Assembly (NCBI GenBank): GCA_905160935.1
Contig: CAJHZI010000533.1
Coordinates: 2,570,001-2,634,000, forward strand
Length of the DNA: 64,000 bases
Source: Enchytraeus crypticus
Lineage: Eukaryota > Annelida > Clitellata > Enchytraeida > Enchytraeidae
Direction of reading: 5' to 3'
In this document: piece by piece, positions 14,401-21,034 of the stretch
Numbering within the stretch: the first letter of the stretch is position 1
Layout of the letters: the number at the start of each line of letters is the position of its first letter
Position numbers and translations under genes: made by a program
Notes under the pieces: generated by a model
Database searches by the model: none
What the model saw: the letters and a program-made list of their open reading frames with translations, nothing else
What the model was told of the DNA's origin: nothing

Positions 14401-15531
14401 GGAAGATGATGATGATGATGATGAGTTAGTAGAATATTGGTTGATGAATTTGTAACTGTATAGGTAATTAGGTATATTGTTATTTCCACTCTTTCTTTCA
14501 ATTAACTACTCTATTCCTAATTCTTTATCTTCACATGAGTTGCCTATAGTTTACATTTTTGTTGTATGGACTTATTTGTCTCTGAACTAAAATTATTTTA
14601 TTTTATTTTATTTGATCATCCAGCAAGAAAAGCGAACGCAAAAGAGTTTAATTGGCGGGTGTTAAACATTTATCGACGATTAATTGACTAGAACAGTTGT
14701 TTAAATCTTCTAAATCTGCTCAATGTTGTCATGGGCGACAGTAGCACTCTTATTCTGTTGTTGTTGTTAAATAGACTAAATTAAAAAAAGAATGTGCAGT
14801 ATATCTCAGGTTGTCTGCTCGCTCTGCTACTGAATTTCTTTTATTTATCTTTTGAAGTTCTATAGAAAGTTTAAGACAACTAAAAAACCATCATCATCTC
14901 CTTTTTAAATTTTCCAGAATCCCAGTTTAAATTTAAATTTTAAAAATATAAACAATTTAATTTTCGCTATAAAGTTTTACGAATTTAAAATTTAGTAAAT
15001 AAACTTTCCTCTAAGCTGTTGTGGTTACTTATATATTTTTACTTCTTTTCCTCTTCTTCTTCCCTCTATGATCCACGGACTGCACTATTAAGTATCTCCA
15101 TTTCTATTCCGTCTATTCATCTTTAACGGTTCATGTTTCGTACTGCCAGTAGCTGTATGTTCTGTTTGAGACTTTCCTACATCACCCTCGGGAAAGAGCC
15201 AGACGTTAAATATTAATTGTATTGAATTGCACTGCTCTTCAGGTTAACCCCAGATTTCTCTGAACAGATTAAACTCCTGTACGAGACAGACGCTAACGAG
15301 AGAGTGCCTTGTGCCGCAGTCCCTGACCTTGACCTTAGTCTGTGGCAAGAAATTACTCCGAATCCGTTTATATTTCGAGAAGCCTCTCAGCCAGGTAGAC
15401 TGGATCATCAGGAGGAACATGAAGGAGTTCTGAGAGAGAGTGTACAGACTACTGAATTGGAATCTGCCCAGCTAACAACTGTCATGGGTGATCTGGTAAA
15501 GAGTAGGGAAAAATCAAAGGAGGCAAATTGA
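440..15531 (+). CDS. Animal haem peroxidase (peroxidasin-like), 12 exons, 5' end outside window
   Basis: Haem peroxidases of this superfamily use H2O2 to oxidise halides or protein/phenolic substrates, usually outside the cell or in secretory compartments. Twelve exons join with matching phases (1,1,1,1,1,2,1,0,1,1,2) into 715 open codons plus stop. In that numbering I see GQFLDHDL with Asp130 (haem ester) and distal His131; the CFPI and CLMFVRS cysteine segment; the calcium loop LTAYLDAS (Thr217, Tyr219, Asp221, Ser223); GRVNE with catalytic Arg287 and haem-ester Glu290; REHNRIE; proximal His391 in FGHT; and Asn475 in LNIQRGRDHG. His391-to-Asn475 spacing (84) is close to that of myeloperoxidase (85). 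The position after the Glu is not the Met that forms the sulfonium link in myeloperoxidase, so only two haem links are expected. The C-terminal 60 or so residues after PDLDLSLW are polar, with no von Willebrand C module. Upstream signal peptide or LRR/Ig domains, if any, lie off the window. The gene looks intact. Confidence 0.9.
747..1608 (-). mobile_element. Tc1/mariner-like DNA transposon relic with long terminal inverted repeats
   Basis: The ends CAGACTGCGTC (747) and GACGCAGTCTG (1608) are inverted and each is flanked by TA. Similarity between the arms runs inward about 200 bp. The right arm is present twice in tandem (about 1236-1420 and 1421-1608). Inside, on the minus strand, are pieces of a transposase N-terminal region: HEQGNGVKRLKQAYPLKGWS (helix-turn-helix style) and GEPGTSRNTCQISQVLGAS. 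The catalytic region is absent, so it is a non-autonomous remnant inside a peroxidase intron. Confidence 0.75.
2176..2355 (+). CDS. Peroxidase exon B (distal His exon)
   Basis: Acceptor GAGAG| before 2176 restores the frame (G+CA). It encodes LPLPSARLVS and MQMGQFLDHDL, holding the haem-ester Asp and distal His. Donor CAG|GTGTCT follows 2355, phase 1. Confidence 0.88.
2572..2672 (-). mobile_element. SINE-A copy 2, degenerate
   Basis: Starts GTTAACGTCAGTTTCC and keeps a diverged B box (reverse GGAATTGAACTC) but has lost much of the head. Confidence 0.6.
2698..2800 (-). mobile_element. SINE-C fragment, degenerate
   Basis: TATGCCTTATCCATATCTTA and TATAGCCTAT correspond to the middle of the SINE-C family (see 55480-55768). 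Confidence 0.4.
3166..3480 (+). repeat. Minisatellite, about 15-bp unit, abutting exon C
   Basis: Repeats of TATTGACTCCACTCC with variants, about 20 copies, ending 30 bp before the acceptor of peroxidase exon C. Confidence 0.9.
3511..3693 (+). CDS. Peroxidase exon C (cysteine segment)
   Basis: Found by reading all frames: acceptor TGAGTAG| before 3511, donor CAG|GTAACT after 3693, phase 1 at both ends. It encodes a Glu-rich start, then VECGYDGC, KACFPI and RCLMFVRS, ending HCKPG. CFPI plus the CMxFxRS block is the conserved disulphide segment between the distal His and the calcium loop. Without this exon the family match would have a gap. Confidence 0.88.
4640..6935 (-). mobile_element. Non-LTR retrotransposon (LINE) fragment, antisense in peroxidase intron
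   Basis: On the minus strand, in order: endonuclease C-terminal pieces (AGESASLIDNI, then SDHCPVLLQ at about 6800), a linker, reverse transcriptase blocks KVCPIYKSGDKTEFRNYRPI (about 5900), VDLSKAFDTLNYEILLQ (about 5650), ILFADDTNLLYSD (about 5390) with the catalytic FADD, STKFLGVIVDSKLNW, and a C-terminal block RIRGPNFWNLMPNEL (about 4740). The frame is broken by several shifts and stops, and the 5' half (ORF1 and most of the endonuclease) is missing. The motifs point to the Jockey/CR1/L2 group rather than L1. Confidence 0.88.
6948..7014. repeat. (TA)n array abutting exon D
   Basis: TA repeats with CATGTA interruptions, ending about 20 bp before the exon D acceptor. Confidence 0.92.
7036..7137 (+). 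CDS. Peroxidase exon D (calcium loop)
   Basis: Acceptor GTCAG| before 7036; strong donor CGAC|GTAAGT after 7137, phase 1. It encodes PREQLNQLTAYLDASHIYGS, the calcium-binding loop, followed by a basic stretch. An earlier GT after the Lys codon at 7106 would be an alternative donor but breaks the match to the next exon. Confidence 0.88.
7296..7685 (+). repeat. Degenerate (GATT)n array abutting exon E
   Basis: ATTGATTGATTG with many substitutions over about 390 bp, ending about 15 bp before the exon E acceptor. Confidence 0.9.
7702..7827 (+). CDS. Peroxidase exon E
   Basis: Acceptor TACACAG| before 7702; donor GCGG|GTGGGT after 7827, phase 1. It encodes RGKMATVRHPAG to TLRCFKAG, including the two cysteines (ECIGRN, LRCFKAG) that in this family bracket the segment before the catalytic Arg. 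Confidence 0.88.
8386..8756 (+). repeat. Minisatellite, 16-bp unit, abutting exon F
   Basis: AATAAAATCCTAGTCT repeated about 23 times with CATAG/CAAG variants, ending 23 bp before the exon F acceptor. Confidence 0.92.
8780..8897 (+). CDS. Peroxidase exon F (catalytic Arg and ester Glu)
   Basis: Short exon: acceptor GTGTAG| before 8780, donor AAAG|GTTGTA after 8897, phase 1 in and 2 out. It encodes GDGRVNEFSGLL then VREHNRIE and NPHWSGE. The family pattern RxxE gives the catalytic Arg and the haem-ester Glu. Confidence 0.88.
9472..9608 (+). CDS. Peroxidase exon G
   Basis: Phase decides the acceptor: ATACCAG| before 9472 gives RLFQETRRIIVAIWQQ in frame with exon F, while the nearer TTTCAG| at 9481 would not. 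Donor AATG|GTATGA after 9608, phase 1. It corresponds to the helix ETRKIVGAxxQ and the following LPxILG segment (here YLPVILG). Confidence 0.86.
9636..9734. repeat. Near-perfect inverted repeat just after exon G
   Basis: Arms of about 45 bp (TGATGGTAGAAAACTTTTAA ... TTTAAAAGTTTTCTACCATCA) around a short centre GTGTTTAAC. The right-arm end is then repeated directly once more (9745-9778). Confidence 0.85.
9779..10042 (+). repeat. Minisatellite, about 19-bp unit
   Basis: CACATACTGTGTCATTATT repeated about 12 times, diverging toward the right end; intron G-H. Confidence 0.88.
10237..10512 (+). mobile_element. SINE-C copy, diverged
   Basis: The head CCGTGTTGTGTCTGGG is followed by diverged body, then GATTAACTTGTTAATCGATG and GTGCCCTTGACCTGTCACTT, all at SINE-C positions. 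It lies in the intron before exon H. Confidence 0.7.
10550..10612 (+). repeat. Solo shared-tail module with (TAT)n
   Basis: GACATCATCCTTGGATGAGG followed by AAATGGCCATTAAACGT and a (TAT)n stretch. It is the same 3' module as the SINE-A end, here without a recognisable head. Confidence 0.55.
10649..10788 (+). CDS. Peroxidase exon H (proximal His)
   Basis: Acceptor ATCACAG| before 10649; donor ACT|GTGAGT after 10788 (phase 0). It encodes GYDTRVDAGIANSFATAAMR followed by FGHT, the proximal haem-iron ligand. Confidence 0.9.
10801..10934 (-). mobile_element. SINE-A copy 3
   Basis: Near-complete antisense copy (B box, CTCGCCCGTCACTGACATCG and tail all present), starting 13 bp after the donor of exon H. 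Confidence 0.85.
11452..11575 (-). mobile_element. SINE-C 3' part with (CT)n
   Basis: (CT)n at 11455-11494, then CATTGCCAAGTGATAGGTTA and TACATATTCATACTCAGAGT, the end of SINE-C in antisense. Confidence 0.6.
11609..11819 (+). CDS. Peroxidase exon I (LNIQRGRDHG)
   Basis: Acceptor CATTCAG| before 11609; donor CCGG|GTACGT after 11819, phase 0 in and 1 out. It carries NHLFTEEPPHGLGEDLMSLN and the signature IQRGRDHGLPG, with the Asn that hydrogen-bonds the proximal His. Confidence 0.9.
11932..11985. repeat. (TA)n then (GT)n compound microsatellite
   Basis: TA repeats to about 11959, then GTGTGTGT to 11985; intron I-J. Confidence 0.9.
12458..12592 (+). mobile_element. SINE-A copy 4
   Basis: Full-length sense copy ending TTAACATTAGCTTTACCAGC, about 30 bp before the acceptor of exon J. 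Confidence 0.85.
12624..12902 (+). CDS. Peroxidase exon J
   Basis: Acceptor TCACCAG| before 12624; donor AATG|GTAAGA after 12902, phase 1. It encodes YNKYREWCGLPRARTFDDL, LYADVDDIDLWPGGITE, LGPTFTCILARQF and GDRFWFEN, all standard C-terminal peroxidase blocks. Confidence 0.9.
13003..13310 (+). mobile_element. LINE 3' end relic with the shared tail module
   Basis: One frame reads IWHSIPQDLRSYNCIGTF, similar to the C-terminal block (WNSLPxxLR...xxFK) of many LINEs. It is followed by a non-coding stretch and, at 13247-13300, the tail GACATTGCC...GAGGAACCGGACGTTAAAT also used by SINEs here. It lies in the intron after peroxidase exon J. Confidence 0.5.
13648..13771 (+). CDS. Peroxidase exon K
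   Basis: Acceptor CTGTAG| before 13648 (G+AT gives Asp); donor ACAG|GTTCTA after 13771, phase 2. It encodes DQLSAIRRVRYSKILCRNAD and IPYIQPNVFLHP, matching the family block LxxIRxxSLARILCDNxD...QPDVF. An antisense SINE starts about 10 bp after the donor. Confidence 0.87.
13781..13958 (-). mobile_element. SINE-B copy, antisense
   Basis: SINE-B reads CGTGTTGTGTCCGGGTTG, TTGAAGAATAGACCAACCG, a GTCGTAAGAGGCGACTAA core, CCAACGTCAGAAAGGGCATT, GGCTCCAGAAATTGC, and ends GTTAAACTGGGATTAAAGGG plus (GAT)n. This antisense copy lies just after the donor of exon K. Confidence 0.75.
14152..14422 (+). mobile_element. SINE-B reference copy
   Basis: The most complete copy: head from CCCGTGTTGTGTCCGGG, core GTGTCGTAGAAGGCGACTAA, body, and tail ending in (GAT)n at 14407-14422. 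With the copy at 13781 it forms an inverted pair inside one intron. Confidence 0.85.
14690..14780 (+). repeat. LINE-like tail fragment
   Basis: GGGCGACAGTAGCACTCTTA followed by a GTT-rich stretch matches the end of the relic at 17100-17600. Only the 3' end is present. Confidence 0.4.
15176..15215 (+). repeat. Solo shared-tail module
   Basis: CTACATCACCCTCGGGAAAG then AGCCAGACGTTAAATATTAA; degenerate tail module 30 bp before exon L. Confidence 0.45.
15243..15531 (+). CDS. Peroxidase terminal exon L
   Basis: Acceptor CTTCAG| before 15243 completes an Arg codon. It encodes the last conserved cysteine (RVPC) and PDLDLSLWQE, the usual end of the domain, followed by about 60 polar residues to a TGA at 15529-15531. 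Confidence 0.87.
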
Positions 15532-15656
15532 TTTTAATCTAGATAATCTTCAATCCACGGGACTTCAAGATCGAACTTTACAATTTTCTGACGATAGCTT
15601 ACGTGCAAAGAGACCTTCTAACTGTTTATAATTTCTATAATATGACATATAAAACA

Positions 15657-15662
15657 AATAAA
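15657..15662 (+). promoter_or_regulatory. Polyadenylation signal candidate for the peroxidase gene
   Basis: AATAAA lies about 126 bp after the peroxidase stop codon. Such hexamers are common by chance in AT-rich DNA. Confidence 0.45.
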
Positions 15663-15779
15663 AACATATGTCAAATATGACATATCAGATATAAACCAAA
15701 TATATTGCAAGGCTTGAGCCTTACTTTTTAAAAGCTTTATATACATAAATTGCTGGGAATTGTCGCATGTTCCTGTAAT

Positions 15780-15895
15780 CCAGCTACTTAGGTTTGTGGT
15801 GCGACTATACTGGACGATAAGAGAGCGGAAGACAGAGAAGAGTGGATGCATCATATACCATGGACCTGCCAGTAGGCAGCGCACTAAGAGAGAGC
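15780..15895 (+). mobile_element. SINE-C 3' fragment
   Basis: CATGGACCTGCCAGTAGGCA and GCGCACTAAGAGAGAG are the end of SINE-C. Confidence 0.45.
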
Positions 15896-16409
15896 TATAT
15901 AAATTATCACTCTGATAAGCCAAACGATACTTGTAGGACCATTATTTCATTAATAACGCGCTTCTACCTGAATATGACGATAGGTTGTGACTGAGAATGT
16001 CGTGAACCTGTCATTCGGCAGCTATACAGAGAGAGCTAAATAGTGTACAGAGATAAATGTGTACAGAGATAAATGAAGTTGTAGTTTAACGTCGATCTCT
16101 GAAGACGACGGTGATGATGATCAGTGTACAGAGTTAGAGAGGGAGGGGTTATATGATTTACGTCGATCTTGGCGGACGACGATAATGTCTCTGGGGAAAC
16201 TAGCAGTAGAACTCAGGTCGGGTGATCTGCTGTCATAAAGCCAGATAGGCCGCTGATAGGCCGCTCGTCAATGTGAGAGACGTGAAAGTAAGACTCTTGA
16301 CCCGAGATATACTTTATTCTTTTAGTATTATTTTATTTTATTACATCACTTTAGAACTTTAGAGTTAATCTATATAAAGTTACTAGATTGTACAGCAACT
16401 ACGCGCTGA

Positions 16410-16527
16410 TAGCTAATTTCTGCATCGATCAGGCTCAGGCTAACACAGAGAAAGCAGACTTTGAGTATGAATATGTACCTTGAACCTGCCACTTAGCAGT
16501 GCACTGAAGAGAGAGAGAGAGAGCGTA
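16410..16527 (+). mobile_element. SINE-C 3' fragment
   Basis: GCAGACTTTGAGTATGAATA, TGTACCTTGAACCTGCCACT, then GCAGTGCACTGAAG and (GA)n. Confidence 0.55.
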
Positions 16528-16589
16528 TTTAGAGCTTGTCAAGAATGTCTCTCAATTTCTAACTAATAATAATATAATATTAATATTAA

Positions 16590-16640
16590 TAAAGGTGTAA
16601 TGTTCTTTTCCTCATCCACGGATGATGTCAGGTACGTCAC
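16590..16640 (-). repeat. Solo shared-tail module, antisense
   Basis: TTTTCCTCATCCACGGATGA followed by TGTCAGGTACGTC; preceded by an ATT-rich stretch, as expected for a tail plus microsatellite on the opposite strand. Confidence 0.5.
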
Positions 16641-16702
16641 CAACGAGTCAATGCAATTTAAGCTTTTCAATTTCGAAATAAAAGCCTAAATCTTAGATAG
16701 AT

Positions 16703-16842
16703 CGGCTGGAGCCAGTAGCGATGTCGGTAAGATATTCGACCGCAGATCAGTATGTGCGGGGTTCTAATCCTGGGCTCGCCCGTCACTGAAATGGCTTTCG
16801 AATGAGGAAACTGACGTTAGCATTAGCTTTATTAGTTTTTTA
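16703..16842 (+). mobile_element. SINE-A copy 5
   Basis: Full-length sense copy; B box region GGGGTTCTAATCC. Confidence 0.85.
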
Positions 16843-17099
16843 TCTGAAATTTACAATGTTAAACTAATAAGCCCTAATGACGATCTCGGCAGATGATGCA
16901 TTTCGTAGTCGGGATTTTAATTCTATTATACATTGATAGTAAGAACTAGAATTTATTATAATAAATTATAGCCAAGAACAATTTTTTATTTTAACGTAAT
17001 AATTTAATATTTAAGATGCAAGTGCTTATTACTGAAATTATCAATTATAACATACATGAATAATTACTTAAAATAATGATTAAAGGTAAATAATTACAA

Positions 17100-17600
17100 C
17101 GGTCTTTCTTCAATTCTCAATTATTATGTAAGCAAAATATGCAATAATCAAAACAGAAAACATCAAATAAGGTAAACTGCCACAAACAAAGAGTTAATAA
17201 CTCTGTACGACTATCTAAAATACAAACAAAATTCTGCAAATTAAAAATAAAGAACAGCATTGACTTATGCAGTCCAATGCAGAATATCAGTACAATTGAT
17301 ATACTAGAAAAAATTAGCACAATTCAAATCAATATAGGAAACTGATTTCCTATGATCAGTTATATAGGCAGTTGAAGACCTATCTTTTCCATGTCTCTTT
17401 TCCATCAAGACTCCCGACCAGTACGTAAACCTCCTTTTGTTGAATCCCTTTTACCTTTGGACAGATTTGCTGGATTTTGGCATTTGCACCGTTTTGGACA
17501 TTCTTTGTGCTCATTGGCCTGGATTTGTCTCAAAACGTGCTCGATGATGTCCTGGATGACAGTAGCACTCTAATTTTCGTTATGTTTAATAATAGAAAGG
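17100..17600 (+). mobile_element. LINE-like 3' end relic
   Basis: At 17357-17425 one frame reads QLYRQLKTYLFHVSFPSRLP, the typical last coding block of CR1-like LINEs. The 3' part (GATGACAGTAGCACTCT, 17555) recurs at 14730-14752. The upstream part (17110-17345) is repeated at 1700-1975. Confidence 0.5.
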
Positions 17601-18439
17601 TTTAAGTACAACTTTTCATTTTTAGTTAGAATTTAGTTTAGCAATTTTTTCAAGTTAAAATGTACAATTTACAATTTAATTTAACTACGCTTTGGATAAA
17701 AAGATAGTTTAGTTCAACTACTTTTCTTAGTTATCACAGGTCGCATTTTATAATCAGTAACTTGTTAGTCTAGTTAAGTATGTTGTATTAATTCTTTATT
17801 ATGACATGAATCTAATAAAAGTTTACATTAAATAACGAAAAAACTTAAAATCTTAAAGCCTTTTATATCATTCAACAATTCGTCAGCTCTCAAAATATCC
17901 TCAAAATCTACTGCGATATAAAAAGTGACGTTAAATGGTCACTGTTTTATACAAATAAATTTTATACAAATAACTTTTATACAAATAAATGTGGAAATGT
18001 ACCAATCGGACCTGACAACACGTTCACAACAATTGCATTTGTATAGTTAGCAAGAATAGAAATTGTTGATAATAATTACATTGTTAGCAAGAATAGAATA
18101 AGTGGTTTGTGGTTTAAAAAATAATATTTCTGCCCTATATCTTTTAAATCATTCAGAAATTAATTTCACTATTTTTATTCTCTTCCCATAAATAGTTTCA
18201 AAAACGACACTATGTAAATTGAAGTTCACTAATAATATTCCTCGCACAATGAGATAGCAAAAAGCATAGTAGTTCAGTGTTAAAATTGCTCTAATTAAAA
18301 AAAACAGTTAATTTGTTAAATTAGTAAGACAGTTAATTTTTTGATAATCATATGACGACATTCTGTATATACCGTACAATACTGCATTACATCAAATATT
18401 AAATTCATTAATAAACGGCATGTGAAAATGAATCAATTA

Positions 18440-18612
18440 CACGTGTTGCGTCCGGGTTGCTGAAGAATGGACCAACCACATGTCGTAAAAGACGACAAAG
18501 CAATAAGATCCAAACTAATGTCAGATTCGGTTGGCGAGTGTCTAGACTTCGCAAATTGCTAGAAATATATTTAACTCAATCCTAGCTAAACATGGATTAA
18601 AGGAAACATCAT
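18440..18612 (+). mobile_element. SINE-B copy, truncated
   Basis: Head ACGTGTTGCGTCCGGGTTGC, GAAGAATGGACCAACCACATG, core GTCGTAAAAGACGACAAAGC; the 3' part is shortened. Confidence 0.75.
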
Positions 18613-19024
18613 GAGACGATAATATAAAAGTGAATCTGGGACATTTTAATCTAAAATTATGCTATAAAACAACGGATTCAGTAGAACTTCTTGTCCACCT
18701 ACGATGACAGGAACTGAAATTGTTAGAATCTTAACTTAGCCTTAAACGAGCTAAGCAATCATGCTAAATGGATCTAGTTTGTCATCTCTTCTTCTTTAGA
18801 AAAGAATCATTTGAAGCCGAGTTACTAACATCTGAGTGCCATGGTTTGTTGAAGGTTTACACGTCAGACTAATCTGATTCCAACCATGAATCAAAGTTCG
18901 TAAGTTCTACATCTTTACAAGTGTGATAAGCAATAATTCCAGCAGTATTTTCTTGCATAATAGTAGCTTAAGGTTTCTATTTACTTTTTAAGAAATTCAC
19001 TTTCTGCACCCAAGAGAGCTTCCC

Positions 19025-21034
19025 TCACGATTCCTTAGGGCCGCCTCTCAGTAAGACATCCCCAACAATATTTTCTGTTTCCGCTTCGACAATTTCCTTC
19101 GTTTTTAGATTTTTCTTCAAACAATCAGGAGGCCTACTGCATTCACTTCCATCATCTCTCTCCACTAATCCCATTTCTACAATATTTTCAGTCACTGGCT
19201 TTACTGTTTCCACAACTTCGTCCTTCGTAGTGTCAGATATCTGGCTGATAACTCTTTCAAAATCTACCAATCCTATTGGACTACCAGCTGCCGTTGTTAA
19301 TCCTTTCCCTTCTTGCATGCTCTCAGCTGGCATACCTGGCATTATTTCAACTTCTGCTATGCGATTGTACGCAGTGCTTTCAAGAGAATGTACAACTAGA
19401 TTCTCTTCGATTTCTCTCATGCTCTCAGATTTCTTACAGAGGTTTCTAAATTCGCTGTTGAACATAGCATACAGGGACAAAGACTCTTTCGACTCGTCTA
19501 TCGATCTCTGCCCCGTATAGTTATTATTCTCGAACCTCGTGGAACGATGGCGATTTAGGGAGTTCCAGGGATTGTTGTCCAGTTCTCGGTCAGTAAATCT
19601 TTGACCTGGAGTAGATCTGTTTCTAGACGGATGTCTTGTTCTAGCGGTCAGTGAGGAGGTTCCACTGAGGATACCACACTGAGGAGGTGGAGAGAGCTGC
19701 AGAAGTTCTGACATATCGGAAGAAAGCTTGGCGTCAATTAATAACTTCGCAAATGTATGATTTCTTGTTTTTCTCTTCAATTCACTCCGGGAGACATTCA
19801 AACTAGAATTCGGTTGATCGATGTCATCTTGGAAGTCCCTAAAGTAAGAAGAGGTAGTTTGATTTTGAGGCACTGTGGGAGGCTTTACATTTACATCTAA
19901 ATTTTCAGCGAATGGAAGACTAATGGAACGAGAGAATGTTTTATATTTCCTACTATAAATATTTTCTTCACCGGAATATGTTCCGTTTACAACCATATTT
20001 CTTGATACATTTGCATATTCGGGCTGATCCGTTTTATACGAAACAGCGGTTTTGTAGCCATTATCCGACTCCATTTGTTTGAAAGGAAGAGGCTGACGGT
20101 AATTGACTTCTCTAGGCTCTAAATATTCTTCTGAAATTGGATACTTCCAGGAAGCTGGAATATTTCTGGATAGGCGTGCCGCAGAGTCATCTACAGAATT
20201 TGTTGAATTTGTTATAAATGTATTTGATCCACTTCCTGCTCCAAAACTTCGACTTCTACGAAAAGCAGGAAAACCTTTTAGCCGATCTTTCATTGAGGTT
20301 TTGAAATTTGACAACGATATTCTATCGGACTCGTCTTTGAATGGTTTAGGTGTAGCGTATTTGGATCCAGAATCAGGGGCCTTATGATCAAATAAGTAAT
20401 TCCATCCTTCACTGGAACTTCCTTCGGAAAAGTTTCGATTATTTGTCGCTGCTTCACCATAAACATCATTCTCTATCGCCGGATGATTGCAGAATATTTC
20501 ACCAAAGGTTATCGGAGTATCATATTTCATTCCCAGGACAACTCTTCCACCACTGCTTCTTGTATCACTACGATCATTATCCAAGTCTCTCCTGGCATTA
20601 TAGTAAAGTTGTTCCCCCACAAACTGAAATCCATTGGGATGTTTATAGGAACTCTTGCTGCTGCTACAACTGCTACAGCTGCACCATTCCTGCTGGCTCT
20701 GACGCCAACTATATGACGAATTTGAAGTTGTCGATGATCCAGAAAACGAGGAACTCTTTCCAGAAGGGAGAGTGGAAGCCCGTGATCTCCTGGAACAGGC
20801 TGGAGTAGGTGGAACAAGGTTTAGAAGGCAGCGGTCGCTGGGTCTGAGAGTGAAAGTACTGAATGGTATCCTAGAGGGAACCACTAATTTATGGGTTCTT
20901 GTTTCAAAGGTTGAACTCCTGCGCCTGCTTATAGGGGGTTTTCTGGGAACGAATTCAGACGCATTTAAAGTTAAATGTTGGTTTTCACTTGGTAGAATGT
21001 CCATAGTCATATAGCGCGATGCAATCGCAGACAT
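19025..21034 (-). CDS. Unrecognised 669-residue protein with an N-terminal PAM2 motif
   Basis: This single open frame is far too long for chance in this AT-rich DNA. An in-frame TAG lies 15 bp upstream of the chosen ATG, so the first Met is probably the true start, unless the AG of that TAG is an acceptor. Residues 21-30 (LTLNASEFVP) fit the PAM2 pattern LxxxAxEFxP, used by PAIP1, TOB, eRF3, ataxin-2 and others to bind the MLLE domain of cytoplasmic poly(A)-binding protein. The rest is low in predicted structure: a Ser-rich block (about 80-125) containing EWCSCSSCSSSK, basic phospho-site-like motifs (RRSRSFG near 260, SRSISLPF near 370), a proline stretch LSPPPQCG and an acidic C terminus ending GGPKES. 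I see no globular domain or membrane segment. A role in mRNA translation or deadenylation is inferred from PAM2 only. It converges on the peroxidase gene. Confidence 0.75.
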   Translation of the reverse strand: MSAIASRYMTMDILPSENQHLTLNASEFVPRKPPISRRRSSTFETRTHKLVVPSRIPFSTFTLRPSDRCLLNLVPPTPACSRRSRASTLPSGKSSSFSGSSTTSNSSYSWRQSQQEWCSCSSCSSSKSSYKHPNGFQFVGEQLYYNARRDLDNDRSDTRSSGGRVVLGMKYDTPITFGEIFCNHPAIENDVYGEAATNNRNFSEGSSSEGWNYLFDHKAPDSGSKYATPKPFKDESDRISLSNFKTSMKDRLKGFPAFRRSRSFGAGSGSNTFITNSTNSVDDSAARLSRNIPASWKYPISEEYLEPREVNYRQPLPFKQMESDNGYKTAVSYKTDQPEYANVSRNMVVNGTYSGEENIYSRKYKTFSRSISLPFAENLDVNVKPPTVPQNQTTSSYFRDFQDDIDQPNSSLNVSRSELKRKTRNHTFAKLLIDAKLSSDMSELLQLSPPPQCGILSGTSSLTARTRHPSRNRSTPGQRFTDRELDNNPWNSLNRHRSTRFENNNYTGQRSIDESKESLSLYAMFNSEFRNLCKKSESMREIEENLVVHSLESTAYNRIAEVEIMPGMPAESMQEGKGLTTAAGSPIGLVDFERVISQISDTTKDEVVETVKPVTENIVEMGLVERDDGSECSRPPDCLKKNLKTKEIVEAETENIVGDVLLRGGPKES

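Larger units (their letters stand above)
15663..19024. other. Gene-free stretch between peroxidase and the PAM2 protein
   Basis: Besides the SINE and LINE pieces listed separately I see repeated GTTTAACGTCGATC-type fragments with GACGACG (16080-16180) and otherwise AT-rich unique sequence. No exon with a convincing protein match was found. Confidence 0.5.

Noticed and set aside
20443-20808. 121-codon plus-strand frame opposite the PAM2 protein
   Set aside because: Shadow of the 669-residue frame on the other strand.
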